31,478 nt of DNA, taken from positions 1 to 31,478 of the forward strand of contig JBBQIR010000019.1 in NCBI GenBank assembly GCA_038325105.1. Direction: 5' to 3'. Source of the DNA: WSXY01 sp038325105 (GTDB lineage: Bacteria; Actinomycetota; Coriobacteriia; Anaerosomatales; Anaerosomataceae). The translations under genes and the position numbers were made by a program. The stretch's first letter is position 1; each line of letters begins with the position of its first letter. The notes beneath the pieces were generated by a model. It was given only the letters and a program-made list of their open reading frames with translations. It did not search any database and was not told where the DNA came from. Positions 22,931 to 30,253 of the stretch are shown piece by piece.

Positions 22931-22968
22931 TACAACAAGGTCCCGCCGCGACTGATCGCAGCGAGGCC
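22931..22968 (-). terminator. Intrinsic terminator of the glutamate synthase operon
   Basis: On the minus strand a 13-base arm (22968 down to 22956) pairs with a second arm (22951 down to 22939) with one mismatch and two G-U pairs around a TCAG loop, followed by TTGTTGTA. It begins 22 bases after the last stop of the operon. Confidence 0.75.
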
Positions 22969-22990
22969 TTATCGACGAGGTTTGAGCAGC

Positions 22991-23812
22991 CTACATCGGC
23001 GCGTACATCTTGCCGTACGGGCGGTGGCTGAACGGTGTCAACTTCGTGAACGGCTGAACGAGCACCTCGCTCAAGTCCATGCCAAGCGCTTCGCAGTACT
23101 TCGCGAGCACCGGCGTGAGTGTGGCCATGTCTTCCTCGGTGGCCTCGGTGACGCCGACTTCTTTGCCGCACTGCCATGACTCGACCGTGCCGCGCAGGTA
23201 GATGGTGCCGCCGTGCATGCCCGCGCCCACGAACGATCCCACAAGCGGCTGCTCGGGGAACTGCGAGTTCATGCCCAGGAGCACGAGGATGCCGCCGGCC
23301 ATGTACTCGCCGAAGAAGTCGCGCGCGTTGCCGCCGCACACCATGACCGGCACGAGGTTCTCGTACGCCTTCATGTGGATGCCGACCCGGTAGCCGACGT
23401 CGCCCTTCACGTACACGGCGCCGCCACGCATCCCGTAGCCAAGCACGTCGCCGGCGTCGCCGTGGATGGTCACGGTGCCCGCGTTCATCGTGTTGCCGAC
23501 GCCATCCTGCGCGGCGCCGAAGATCTCGACCGACGGGCCGTCCATGAACATCGCGAGGTCGTTGCCGGCCGTGCCGTGGACGTCGATCTTGACGCCTTTC
23601 GCCTGCACGCCGGTACCCAGGTACCGCTGGCCGTTCACGTTGTTGAGCACGACGTGTGTAGCACCGTCGGCCACGACCTCACGGATCGCCTCGTTGAGCT
23701 GCTTGTAATAGACGCCGTTCGCGTCGATGGTGGCCGTCTCGCCATCGCGCACGACAGCCGGCGCGACCTTGACGTAGCCTTCAGTGACTCCCGGAGCCAT
23801 CTCTCTTGGCAT
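22991..23812 (-). CDS. Glutamate synthase, GXGXG beta-helix subunit (split GltB)
   Basis: 273 residues. This is the C-terminal domain of the large subunit of glutamate synthase as a separate polypeptide, the archaeal-type arrangement. It forms a right-handed beta-helix, shown by the repeated Gly-rich turns: GTAGNDLAMFMDG, DGVGNTMNAGTVTIHGDAG, GYGMRGGAVYVKGDVGYRVG and GAGMHGGTIYLRG. It scaffolds the amidotransferase and FMN domains around the ammonia tunnel. The last 70 residues (VGVTEATEEDM onward) form an extra helical tail found in this split form. It starts with ATG at 23812, ten bases after the stop of the FMN subunit gene, and is the final gene before a strong terminator. Confidence 0.92.
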   Translation of the reverse strand: MPREMAPGVTEGYVKVAPAVVRDGETATIDANGVYYKQLNEAIREVVADGATHVVLNNVNGQRYLGTGVQAKGVKIDVHGTAGNDLAMFMDGPSVEIFGAAQDGVGNTMNAGTVTIHGDAGDVLGYGMRGGAVYVKGDVGYRVGIHMKAYENLVPVMVCGGNARDFFGEYMAGGILVLLGMNSQFPEQPLVGSFVGAGMHGGTIYLRGTVESWQCGKEVGVTEATEEDMATLTPVLAKYCEALGMDLSEVLVQPFTKLTPFSHRPYGKMYAPM

Positions 23813-23822
23813 CGTGTTCCCC

Positions 23823-25334
23823 CTACATTCCCGCCGGCTTGACGCCGAGGATCTTGTTCATCTGCTCGTCCAGGCCGATGGAGCGGAGGCGTTCGCGGCT
23901 GCCGCGAAGCGACTCGACCGCGTTGACGCCAAGCGCGCCGAGAATCTCCTGGAGCTCGTGGCTCCAGGCGTGCACGAGGTTCGCGAGCTGCTCGGCACCC
24001 CACTCGGGGTCGATGCGGCGCGTGAGCTCGGGCTTCTGCGTGGTGATGCCCCAGCTGCAGCAGCCGGTGTGGCAGCTCTGGCAGAGGTGGCAGCCAAGCG
24101 CCATGAGCGACGCCGAGCCGATGGCGACCGCGTCGGCACCAAGCGCGATGGCTTTCGCGACATCTGCCGAGGAGCGGATCGAGCCCGCCGCGATGATCGA
24201 CGCCCAGTTGCGGATGCCCTCGTCGCGCAGCCGCTGGTCGACAGCCGCGATCGCGATCTCGATCGGGATGCCGATGTGGTCGCGGATGACCTGCGGCGCG
24301 GCGCCGGTCCCGCCCTTGAAGCCGTCGAGGTACACGTAGTCGGCACCGGCACGGACGATGCCCGAGGCGATCGCTGCGACGTTGTGCACGGCGGCGATCT
24401 TCACGCCGACCGGCTTGTAGCCGCTTGCTTCCTTGAGCGCGTAGATGAGCTGGCGCAGGTCCTCGATGGAGTAGATGTCGTGGTGCGGCGCCGGGCTGAT
24501 CGCATCGGTCCCCTGCGGAATCATGCGGGTGCTTGAGACTTCCTTGTTGATCTTCTCGCCGGGCAGGTGGCCGCCGATTCCCGGCTTGGCGCCCTGACCG
24601 ATCTTGATCTCGATGGCGGCACCGCGGTTAAGGTAATCCTGATTGACGCCAAAGCGCCCGGACGCGACCTGCACGATGACGTTGTCCTGGTACGGGTAGA
24701 GGTCCGCGTGCAGACCACCCTCACCGGTGTTCATGAACGTGCCGAGGCGCTGCGCGGCCATCGCGAGCGACTTATGCACGTTCAAGGAGACCGAACCGTA
24801 GCTCATCGGCGAGAAGAGGATCGGCGTGTCGAGCATGAGGTTGTTCTTCATGCCGGCACCGTCTGCGAGGCGGAAGCCACCGCTACCGTCAGCTTCGACC
24901 TCCACGCTGTCCGGCTTGTGGCCGATAAACGTGCGCAGCTCCATCGGCTCCCGAAGCGGGTCGATGGACGGGTTCGTGACCTGGCACGCGTCGAGGACAA
25001 GGTGGTCGAAGATTCGCGTATACGGCAACGGGTTACCCATGGACGTGAGGAGCACGCCGCCGGTCTCGGCCTGACGCCAGACGGCCTTACGGGCCGCGGG
25101 CGACCAGTTGTCGTTGTCACGATAGGCGAGCTGGTTCTTCTCAATCGAGATGCAGTGCGCCGGGCAGTACGTCACGCAGCGGTGGCACGCGCGGCACTTG
25201 GAGTCGTCCGGGATGGGGCGCTCGTTGAAGTTGTAGACGCCCCAACCGCACTGCTGCACGCAGCGCCCGCACTTGTGACACTTGTCGTAGTCGATCTTGA
25301 CCTTGAACTCGGGCTGGATGAATGAGACAGGCAT
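23823..25334 (-). CDS. Glutamate synthase, FMN and iron-sulfur subunit (archaeal-type GltB)
   Basis: 503 residues. The N-terminus has two 4Fe-4S motifs, CHKCGRCVQQCGWGVY (about 19-34) and CRACHRCVTYCPAHCI (about 48-63). The FMN-binding TIM barrel follows, with LMLDTPILFSPMSYGSVS, the conserved GEGGLHADLYPY, KIGQGAKPGIGGHLPGEKI, YLDGFKGGTGAAPQVI and IIAAGSIRSSADVAKAIALG, then the 3Fe-4S site CHLCQSCHTGCC. It reduces the imine made from 2-oxoglutarate and tunnelled ammonia. In this archaeal-type form the ferredoxin-like domain is built in, unlike bacterial GltB. The gene starts one base after the stop of the amidotransferase gene, so the operon is tightly coupled. The electron donor subunit GltD is not in the window. 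Confidence 0.95.
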   Translation of the reverse strand: MPVSFIQPEFKVKIDYDKCHKCGRCVQQCGWGVYNFNERPIPDDSKCRACHRCVTYCPAHCISIEKNQLAYRDNDNWSPAARKAVWRQAETGGVLLTSMGNPLPYTRIFDHLVLDACQVTNPSIDPLREPMELRTFIGHKPDSVEVEADGSGGFRLADGAGMKNNLMLDTPILFSPMSYGSVSLNVHKSLAMAAQRLGTFMNTGEGGLHADLYPYQDNVIVQVASGRFGVNQDYLNRGAAIEIKIGQGAKPGIGGHLPGEKINKEVSSTRMIPQGTDAISPAPHHDIYSIEDLRQLIYALKEASGYKPVGVKIAAVHNVAAIASGIVRAGADYVYLDGFKGGTGAAPQVIRDHIGIPIEIAIAAVDQRLRDEGIRNWASIIAAGSIRSSADVAKAIALGADAVAIGSASLMALGCHLCQSCHTGCCSWGITTQKPELTRRIDPEWGAEQLANLVHAWSHELQEILGALGVNAVESLRGSRERLRSIGLDEQMNKILGVKPAGM

Positions 25335-25335
25335 G

Positions 25336-26538
25336 CTACGCGTTCACCTCCACGGTGTCGCAGGAGACTTCGGTACCGGTGACCGCGCACGAGATGTCCT
25401 CGGGGGACAGATGTAGGTCGCCGTGAATCGGCCAGTCCATGCCCTTGACGCGGGCGATGGTCGGCTCGCCGGCCTTCGGCGCCCACACCGCGTCGGGCGC
25501 CGGGATGACCGCTCGTATCGCGCTCTCCTCGGAAGCGACCATGAGGATGCTCCCCTTGCGGGCGGCCACGAGCGGGCGGAGCTTGATGCGGTCGTTCAGC
25601 GCAACCATGCCGCCGTTGAAGCCGAGGACGATCGCGAACGGGCCGTTGAGCATACCCGGGCCGTAGACCGCGCGAAGCGAGCGCATGAGCGCCTGCTCGG
25701 CCTCGGGCATGCGGTCGATCTCGTCCCAGAGCGGCGACGCAAGCGCCTTGCAGGCGAGTTCGAGCGGCAGCTTGTGACGGCGCAGCATGAGATCGAAGAG
25801 GTACGCCGCGACCTCCGTGTCGGTGCCGAGCGTGCACTTGTAGCCGAACTGCTCGAGGTAGCGCGAGTTGATGCCGTAGCTCGAGATCTCGCCGTTGTGC
25901 ACGATCGTCCAGTCGAGGAGCGCGAACGGGTGCGCGCCGCCCCACCAGCCCGGCGTGTTCGTCGGGAAGCGGTTGTGGCCGGTCCACGTGTGGCCTTCGT
26001 ACTCCTCCAGGCGGAAGTAGTGGCCGATCTCCTCGGGATAACCAACGCCCTTGAAGGCGCCCATGTTCTTGCCCGAGGAGGCGACGAACGCGCCGTCGAC
26101 CGATGAGTTGATCGTCATGACGGTCTGGACGACGTAGTCCTCGGCGGACATCTCGGACTCGTCGAGCTTGTTCGGGTACGGCGTGAGGAAATAGCGCCAC
26201 AGCAGCGGCGCATCGGAGATGCCTTTGACCGGGCGGGTCGGCATGGGCTCAGCGAGGTCGACGAGAAAGAACTGGTCGAAGAGCGCCTCGCACTCCTCCT
26301 TCGCCTTGATGTCGTGGTACATCATGTGGAACGCGAAGTGGTCGGGGAACTCGGGGTAGATGCCGTAGCCGGCGAAGCCGCCGCCGAGGCCGTTGCCGCG
26401 ATCGTGCTGTACGGCCATGGCAAGGATCGCGTCCTCGCCGCTCATGAGCGTGCCGCTCTCATCGCAGATGCCCATGAGGCCGCAGCCGCCGTGGATCTTG
26501 TACGACGCCTCCTCGGCATAGCGTGGTCGTGTCGTCAT
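25336..26538 (-). CDS. Glutamate synthase, class II glutamine amidotransferase subunit
   Basis: 400 residues. It hydrolyses glutamine to glutamate and ammonia for the synthase. The nucleophile is expected to be Cys19 in IHGGCGLMGICDESG, made N-terminal by removal of an 18-residue propeptide. Other class II signatures are present: HDRGNGLGGGFAGYG, GHNRFPTNTPGWWGGAHPF and IVHNGEISSYGINSRYLEQFG, then GTDTEVAAYLFDL. Start: ATG at 26538 with GGAGCTGAG upstream; the long upstream extension of the frame lies inside the HdrBC-like gene. It begins one base after that gene's stop and is followed by the FMN subunit after one base. Confidence 0.94.
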   Translation of the reverse strand: MTTRPRYAEEASYKIHGGCGLMGICDESGTLMSGEDAILAMAVQHDRGNGLGGGFAGYGIYPEFPDHFAFHMMYHDIKAKEECEALFDQFFLVDLAEPMPTRPVKGISDAPLLWRYFLTPYPNKLDESEMSAEDYVVQTVMTINSSVDGAFVASSGKNMGAFKGVGYPEEIGHYFRLEEYEGHTWTGHNRFPTNTPGWWGGAHPFALLDWTIVHNGEISSYGINSRYLEQFGYKCTLGTDTEVAAYLFDLMLRRHKLPLELACKALASPLWDEIDRMPEAEQALMRSLRAVYGPGMLNGPFAIVLGFNGGMVALNDRIKLRPLVAARKGSILMVASEESAIRAVIPAPDAVWAPKAGEPTIARVKGMDWPIHGDLHLSPEDISCAVTGTEVSCDTVEVNA

Positions 26539-26539
26539 G

Positions 26540-27874
26540 CTACTCAGCTCCCTCAGGGTCGTCGGCGAGCAGGCGTGCGAGCGCTTCGCCGCCGGTCGCG
26601 GGCAGTGGCGCGAGGCCCAGCTTCTTGCGAGCGGACTCTCTCGGCGCGCCGAGCATGCCCGTCTTGCGGAAGGTGTCGTAGGCTGCCGAGACCTGCTCGG
26701 GGCCGGTGCCGGCCGCCATCGCGAGCTCTTTGAGCTTGCGGAACGCGTCGGCCATGCCGATGCGGCTCGGGCAGAGTTCCTGGCACGTGTAGCACTCCAG
26801 GCACTTCCACACCTGCGGGTCGGCGAGGACTTCGTCGATCTCGCCACGCAGCAGGCGCTCGAGGATCTCGGTCGGCTGGTACGTCGGGTCGACCTTGCAC
26901 ACCGGGCAGTCGTCCTTGCACGCCTGGCAGTTCACGCACTTGGACAGGAGCGACACGTCGAAGAGGCTCGCGAGGCGCACCTTGTCGGCCGCCCGGCTCT
27001 CCCACTTATCGAGGAACGGCTCGACCGACACGCGGTGCATGTCGAGGCCGATCTCCTCGGGCGTGTGGCCCATGCCAAGCGAGATAAGCTCCGAGAGGTA
27101 CAGCACGGGGACGTTGACGTCTTCCTTGGCGCGCTGGAGGGCGGCCTGGTTGAGGTCGAACTGCTGGAAGCAGCTGGGACACACGACCACGAGCGCGTCG
27201 ACGTCGTTCTTCATGAGGTCCATCAACTTGCGGCGCGCGAACGCGAGCGAGCCTTCGCGCTCGCCTACGCGGTCGAGTGCGTTGCCGCAACACTGCATCT
27301 TGGTCGTGTAGTCAACGACCGTGGCGCCGAGGGCCGCTACAAGCGCCTCGACTTTGGTCGGGTTGAGCGGATCGTCCCAGCGTACGGCCGGGCTCGGGCG
27401 AAGCAGGTGGCAGCCGTAGTGAACGGCGATGCGCATCCCCCAGAACGGCCTCTTGAGCTTGGAGGCGATGAGCGCGCCGCCCATGTCCTCGGAGAGCCAC
27501 TCGGCGAAGTGCGTGACCTGCAGGTGACCGTCGTAGTGGAGGTCCTGCTCGGCGAGTTTCGCGTTGATCTCGTCTTTGAGGCGCCAGTCGGTCTTGAGGT
27601 GGCTCTGCGCCTCCTTGAACGTGGAGTAGCAGCCGTTGCAGGGAGTGACCACGCCGAGGCCCGCCTGCTCCACGAGCGCGAGGTTCCGCGCCGCCGTGGC
27701 GTAGAAGGTGTGCTCGTCGTTGGATTTCACGAGCACGCCCTCGGGGCAGCACGTGTGACCTTCAAGTTCGTGCACGCTCGCGCCAAGGTCATCGAAGACA
27801 AGCCGCGTGGACTTCTCGATGAACGGGAACCGCGCCGGGATGGTGCATCCCCAGAAGACTGCGAACTCCTTCAT
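26540..27874 (-). CDS. HdrB-HdrC-like fusion: two CCG domains and two 4Fe-4S motifs
   Basis: 444 residues from ATG 27874. Two CCG domains of the heterodisulfide reductase B type come first: Cys10, Cys42-Cys43, Cys79 and Cys82 (FWGCTIPARF, HTCCPEG, PCNGC), then Cys155, Cys195-Cys196, Cys232 and Cys235 (YGCHLLRP, QCCGNA, CPSC). A C-terminal HdrC-like part has two 4Fe-4S motifs, CVNCQACKDDCP (313-324) and CLECYTCQELCP (358-369). The CCG-first order is the reverse of HdrD, where the iron-sulfur domain comes first. It leads the glutamate synthase operon, with one base between it and the amidotransferase, and no GltD is present, so it may carry electrons to the synthase. An ATG at 27952 in the same frame would add 26 residues but has no ribosome site, whereas GGAG precedes 27874. 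Confidence 0.87.
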   Translation of the reverse strand: MKEFAVFWGCTIPARFPFIEKSTRLVFDDLGASVHELEGHTCCPEGVLVKSNDEHTFYATAARNLALVEQAGLGVVTPCNGCYSTFKEAQSHLKTDWRLKDEINAKLAEQDLHYDGHLQVTHFAEWLSEDMGGALIASKLKRPFWGMRIAVHYGCHLLRPSPAVRWDDPLNPTKVEALVAALGATVVDYTTKMQCCGNALDRVGEREGSLAFARRKLMDLMKNDVDALVVVCPSCFQQFDLNQAALQRAKEDVNVPVLYLSELISLGMGHTPEEIGLDMHRVSVEPFLDKWESRAADKVRLASLFDVSLLSKCVNCQACKDDCPVCKVDPTYQPTEILERLLRGEIDEVLADPQVWKCLECYTCQELCPSRIGMADAFRKLKELAMAAGTGPEQVSAAYDTFRKTGMLGAPRESARKKLGLAPLPATGGEALARLLADDPEGAE

Positions 27875-27955
27875 GCGCTCCTGCCGATCGTTGTAGGGTG
27901 CCGGACAAACGAAAACGCCCACCACCGACCGCTTGGTCGGGATGAGCGCCATTGC

Positions 27956-27973
27956 TCACAAACTCGTTTGTCA
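27956..27973. promoter_or_regulatory. Operator-like dyad in the glutamate synthase leader
   Basis: TCACAAAC and GTTTGTCA (27956-27963, 27966-27973) match at 7 of 8 positions as inverted arms, with a two-base centre. It is about 28-45 bases downstream of the -10 box, in the untranslated leader, where a bound dimer could block elongation or initiation. Confidence 0.45.
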
Positions 27974-28000
27974 CCAGCACGACGTTGTGCCGGTTGAGGG

Positions 28001-28006
28001 AGTATA
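28001..28006 (-). promoter_or_regulatory. Extended -10 promoter of the glutamate synthase operon
   Basis: On the minus strand TGC-TATACT is an extended -10 element. No good -35 is seen. Transcription would begin near 27993, giving a leader of about 120 bases to the ATG at 27874. Confidence 0.55.
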
Positions 28007-28086
28007 GCACGCGTCGTGCCGGTCGCGAAACCCTGCGGAAACAAGTGCGAGCAACGTGCGGCGACGGGCCGACGGGTGCTCCTGCG

Positions 28087-28104
28087 GTCAGCGGCGCCGC
28101 TGAC
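28087..28104. terminator. Perfect 18-bp palindrome after the AbrB gene
   Basis: GTCAGCGGCGCCGCTGAC reads the same on both strands and begins three bases after the AbrB stop. It could be a terminator stem or a protein site. There is no T-tract. Confidence 0.4.
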
Positions 28105-28107
28105 GTT

Positions 28108-28317
28108 CTACACCCGGTCCTCCCGGTCACGCTCGAGGCTCGTGTCGAGACCGCTCAGTCTGCCGCGGAGTTCGCGGGCGCGCTTCAGCGGGACGGTCTC
28201 GGTCCGGTCGCCATGGGCGATGACTTGAACCTTCTGCCGTGGCACCAGGCGCATGTGCCTTCGAACGGACTTGGGGATGAGAACCTGAAGCTTGGGAGAG
28301 ATCGTGACCGCCCCCAT
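28108..28317 (-). CDS. AbrB/SpoVT-type antitoxin-like protein, no partner toxin
   Basis: 69 residues. The swapped-hairpin DNA-binding domain is seen in VTISPKLQVLIPKSVRRHMRL (about 4-24) and QKVQVIAHGDRTETVPL, followed by a C-terminal toxin-binding tail ending GLDTSLERDREDRV, as in the antitoxins of PIN-domain VapBC pairs. In such pairs the toxin gene follows within a few bases, but here only a palindrome and the glutamate synthase promoter follow; no PIN gene is present on either side. The start is ATG at 28317 with GGAGG six bases upstream. It may be a solitary regulator or a remnant of a lost pair. Confidence 0.8.
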   Translation of the reverse strand: MGAVTISPKLQVLIPKSVRRHMRLVPRQKVQVIAHGDRTETVPLKRARELRGRLSGLDTSLERDREDRV

Positions 28318-28399
28318 GGGGCACCTCCAATCGACAGGCGTCAGCCCATCGATGCCAAGAACGTACGACAATCAGCCGAGATGGAAGACTACTAGAGCA

Positions 28400-28570
28400 T
28401 CACGGGTCGGGGTGTATGCAGAATCGGGTCAGCTCCAATCCCACCGACGTGCGGCGCCTGACTTCGTCGTGCGTGTAGACCGAGGTGACGGCGCCGACGG
28501 CTGCGGTCGTGAGGCGCTCGTCAGAGTCGTACTCGTAGGCCGCGGTGGCATCAGTCGGGGCGACGCGGAA
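28400..28570 (-). pseudogene. Remnant of an RHS repeat
   Basis: On the minus strand, directly after and in frame with the stop of the upstream gene, the sequence reads AAYEYDSDERLTTAAVGAVT and then SVYTHDEVRRRTSVG, a typical YD/RHS repeat (YxYDxxERLT...VYxHD). It ends at TGA (28400-28402). There is no start and only about one repeat is left, so it is a fragment of an RHS core left by rearrangement. Confidence 0.7.
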
Positions 28571-29044
28571 TCATCGCCCCGAACTATCTACCTCCATCAC
28601 TCTGGTGGCCACGCAGTCTCTAAACACCACGATCATCTCGGCTGCGCTGGCCTGTGAATGGATGACCAGACGTGGCCACGTCCTCTGCACGGGCCAGAGC
28701 TCCGCAATTGGGTAATCCGGCACCTCTTCCGCCCAACCCCACATCATCAGGCTCTTTCGATTGGAGACAGGGTCTCGAGACTCGTAGTCATCGATGTCAG
28801 ATCTCCAATCGAGCGGCGGTTCTGGAAACCGCATGCAGAAGTGCGCAATGGCCAAGAACCGAAGGGAATACCAAACACGACCAAGACCGTCCTTCTGACG
28901 GCGCGTGTTCCCAGGGTGTGATACTCGCATGGACAGAGACGTGAACCGCGAAGACGGCCGTATCGTACGAATCCCTCCGTCATGAATATCCTCCCCGAAT
29001 ACAACATCTCGCCATGGCAGTTGTTCCTCGGTGAAGCGCCTCAT
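28571..29044 (-). CDS. Putative immunity protein for the upstream RHS toxin
   Basis: 157 residues, not recognised. The composition is unlike the neighbouring housekeeping genes: rich in Trp, Pro and Arg (PLDWRSDIDDYESRDP, MMWGWAEEVPDYPIAELWPV), with no signal peptide or membrane helix. It begins 33 bases after the stop of the orphan RHS gene, on the same strand, the position where RHS immunity genes lie. Start: ATG at 29044 with GGAGG ten bases upstream. Its first 21 residues are clearly related to a 21-codon fragment at 30178-30240 (shared WRDVVxGxDIH). The frame continues after the TGA into RHS sequence, so the 3' end may also be a recombination point. Immunity function is inferred from position. 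Confidence 0.6.
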   Translation of the reverse strand: MRRFTEEQLPWRDVVFGEDIHDGGIRTIRPSSRFTSLSMRVSHPGNTRRQKDGLGRVWYSLRFLAIAHFCMRFPEPPLDWRSDIDDYESRDPVSNRKSLMMWGWAEEVPDYPIAELWPVQRTWPRLVIHSQASAAEMIVVFRDCVATRVMEVDSSGR

Positions 29045-29077
29045 AAGACCGCATCCTCCATTCCACTACCACCGATG

Positions 29078-30211
29078 CTAGAAGGCTAAAGACGGAGCCA
29101 ACTCAATCCCCTGTCTGATCAGATCAAGAACCAGTACTACGGTGGCCAACCCATCGATAGTCTGAGATGAACTGTGGTCCACCTCCACCATGGGGGCTGG
29201 TACTCCAAGGTGGTCGCGCGCGCGCTGCAATTCCCGCGGGGTGAGTGGCTTGCCTCCCCGATCACTTTCCCCGTGATCCGGCTCCCACTCCCCAGTATTC
29301 CTATTCAGCTTACCAGGACTTTGGGGATCGTTTGCGGCGTCAGCATCCTTGCCTTTGCCGAAGTGATAGTGCGGGTCTCCCGGTTCGCGCGGACCCGACG
29401 GGAACGCGTATACATCTGTCCCGGGAATCCTTATGCCCTTGGTATACGCCGTCACCATCAGGGATAGCGCTCGCTGGGCCGCCGCAAACTTGCGCTGGCG
29501 GTCCCACTGCTGGTACTGCCTCCCGGCACGAGCTACCCACTCGTCACGCCGCTTCCCTCGCTTTAGATGTGTCGCCACGTTCATGGTGCTGTCGTGTGCG
29601 TCGATCTTGCCGTTGCCGTCCCAGTCAGCGATCGCCCCGCTCGGATCGCTCGCACCGATGGGATCGTCCTCACAGTACACGTACGGGTTTAGGCTCGCGG
29701 GGTTGCCGGCGCTCGGTGCTGCCGGGTCAGGCGACAGGAACCGGCACGCCTGCGGGTCGTAGTATCTGGCGGGCAGGTAGTAGAGGCCGGTCTCGGCATC
29801 GAGTGTGTAGCCTCGGTAGCGGAAGGGCTGGCGCAGCGCGACGGCGCGGTCGAGGGCGGACGCGGTGAGCACGGTCGTCGCGATCGGCGCGCCCCACGGG
29901 TCGTACGCGTAGGTGGCGACGGGGGCGCCGGACTCGTCGGAAAGCGCCACGACGCTCCCGAGCGCGTCGGTGTGCACGGCATAGCTCGCGGTGACGGTGC
30001 CGGTCGTGACGCGGACCTCGAGCGGCGCGCCTCCGGGGCCGTAGAGGTAGCGGTAAAGGGTGCCGTCGGAGTCGCGCTCGGCGGTGAGCTGGGAGCCGGT
30101 GTAGAAGTACTCGGTCGTGCGGAAGGACGCGGGCGACTCGACCGTCTTTCGGACCCGCATGCCGCCTGCGCCGTAATATGAATATCTCCGCCCGACACCA
30201 CATCGCGCCAC
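29078..30211 (-). CDS. Orphan RHS tail: short RHS core with a C-terminal toxin-like domain
   Basis: 377 residues from the first ATG, probably without a true start of its own. Residues about 10-185 are the end of an RHS core: YTGSQLTAERDSDGTLYRYLYG, YAVHTDALGSVVALSD, then TLDAETGLYYLPARYYDPQA and NPYVYCEDDPIGASDPSG, the hyper-conserved boundary after which toxins start. The variable tail (about 190-377) opens with an EF-hand-like loop DWDGNGKIDAHD and contains HYHFGKGKDADAAND; it matches no toxin family I recognise. The gene lacks the secretion and N-terminal repeat parts, and its 5' end is fused to a fragment of another gene, so it is likely a silent cassette that could be recombined onto the full RHS gene upstream. 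A putative immunity gene follows after 33 bases. Confidence 0.75.
   Translation of the reverse strand: MARCGVGRRYSYYGAGGMRVRKTVESPASFRTTEYFYTGSQLTAERDSDGTLYRYLYGPGGAPLEVRVTTGTVTASYAVHTDALGSVVALSDESGAPVATYAYDPWGAPIATTVLTASALDRAVALRQPFRYRGYTLDAETGLYYLPARYYDPQACRFLSPDPAAPSAGNPASLNPYVYCEDDPIGASDPSGAIADWDGNGKIDAHDSTMNVATHLKRGKRRDEWVARAGRQYQQWDRQRKFAAAQRALSLMVTAYTKGIRIPGTDVYAFPSGPREPGDPHYHFGKGKDADAANDPQSPGKLNRNTGEWEPDHGESDRGGKPLTPRELQRARDHLGVPAPMVEVDHSSSQTIDGLATVVLVLDLIRQGIELAPSLAF
29634..29719 (-). repeat. 86-bp RHS core repeat, orphan copy
   Basis: It matches 31393-31478 at 80 of 86 positions. All six differences have A or T here and G or C in the other copy. It encodes the PSAGNPASLNPYVYCEDDP-type RHS boundary, a ready target for homologous exchange of toxin tails. 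Confidence 0.85.
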
Positions 30212-30240
30212 GCGAATCGCTCCGTGACGGATACCCTCAT
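30178..30240 (-). pseudogene. 63-bp 5' fragment of an immunity-like gene fused to an RHS core
   Basis: From ATG at 30240, 21 codons resemble the first 21 codons of the putative immunity gene at 29044 (12 of 21 residues alike, including WRDVV and DIH). The two DNA segments have the same length and both end with GATATTCAT on the minus strand. Beyond that point the sequence changes to the RHS core in another frame. This is a recombination scar. Confidence 0.6.
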
Positions 30241-30253
30241 TTCCGATGACCCT

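Noticed and set aside
26537..27997. A 486-codon open frame on the plus strand opposite the HdrBC-like gene
   Set aside because: It is the antisense of a gene with intact cysteine motifs, has a composition of Leu, Arg, Val and Glu typical of high-GC antisense frames, and shows no domain.
28108..28400. A PIN-domain toxin partner for the AbrB protein
   Set aside because: I read both sides and both strands and found no PIN motif and no frame of the right length.
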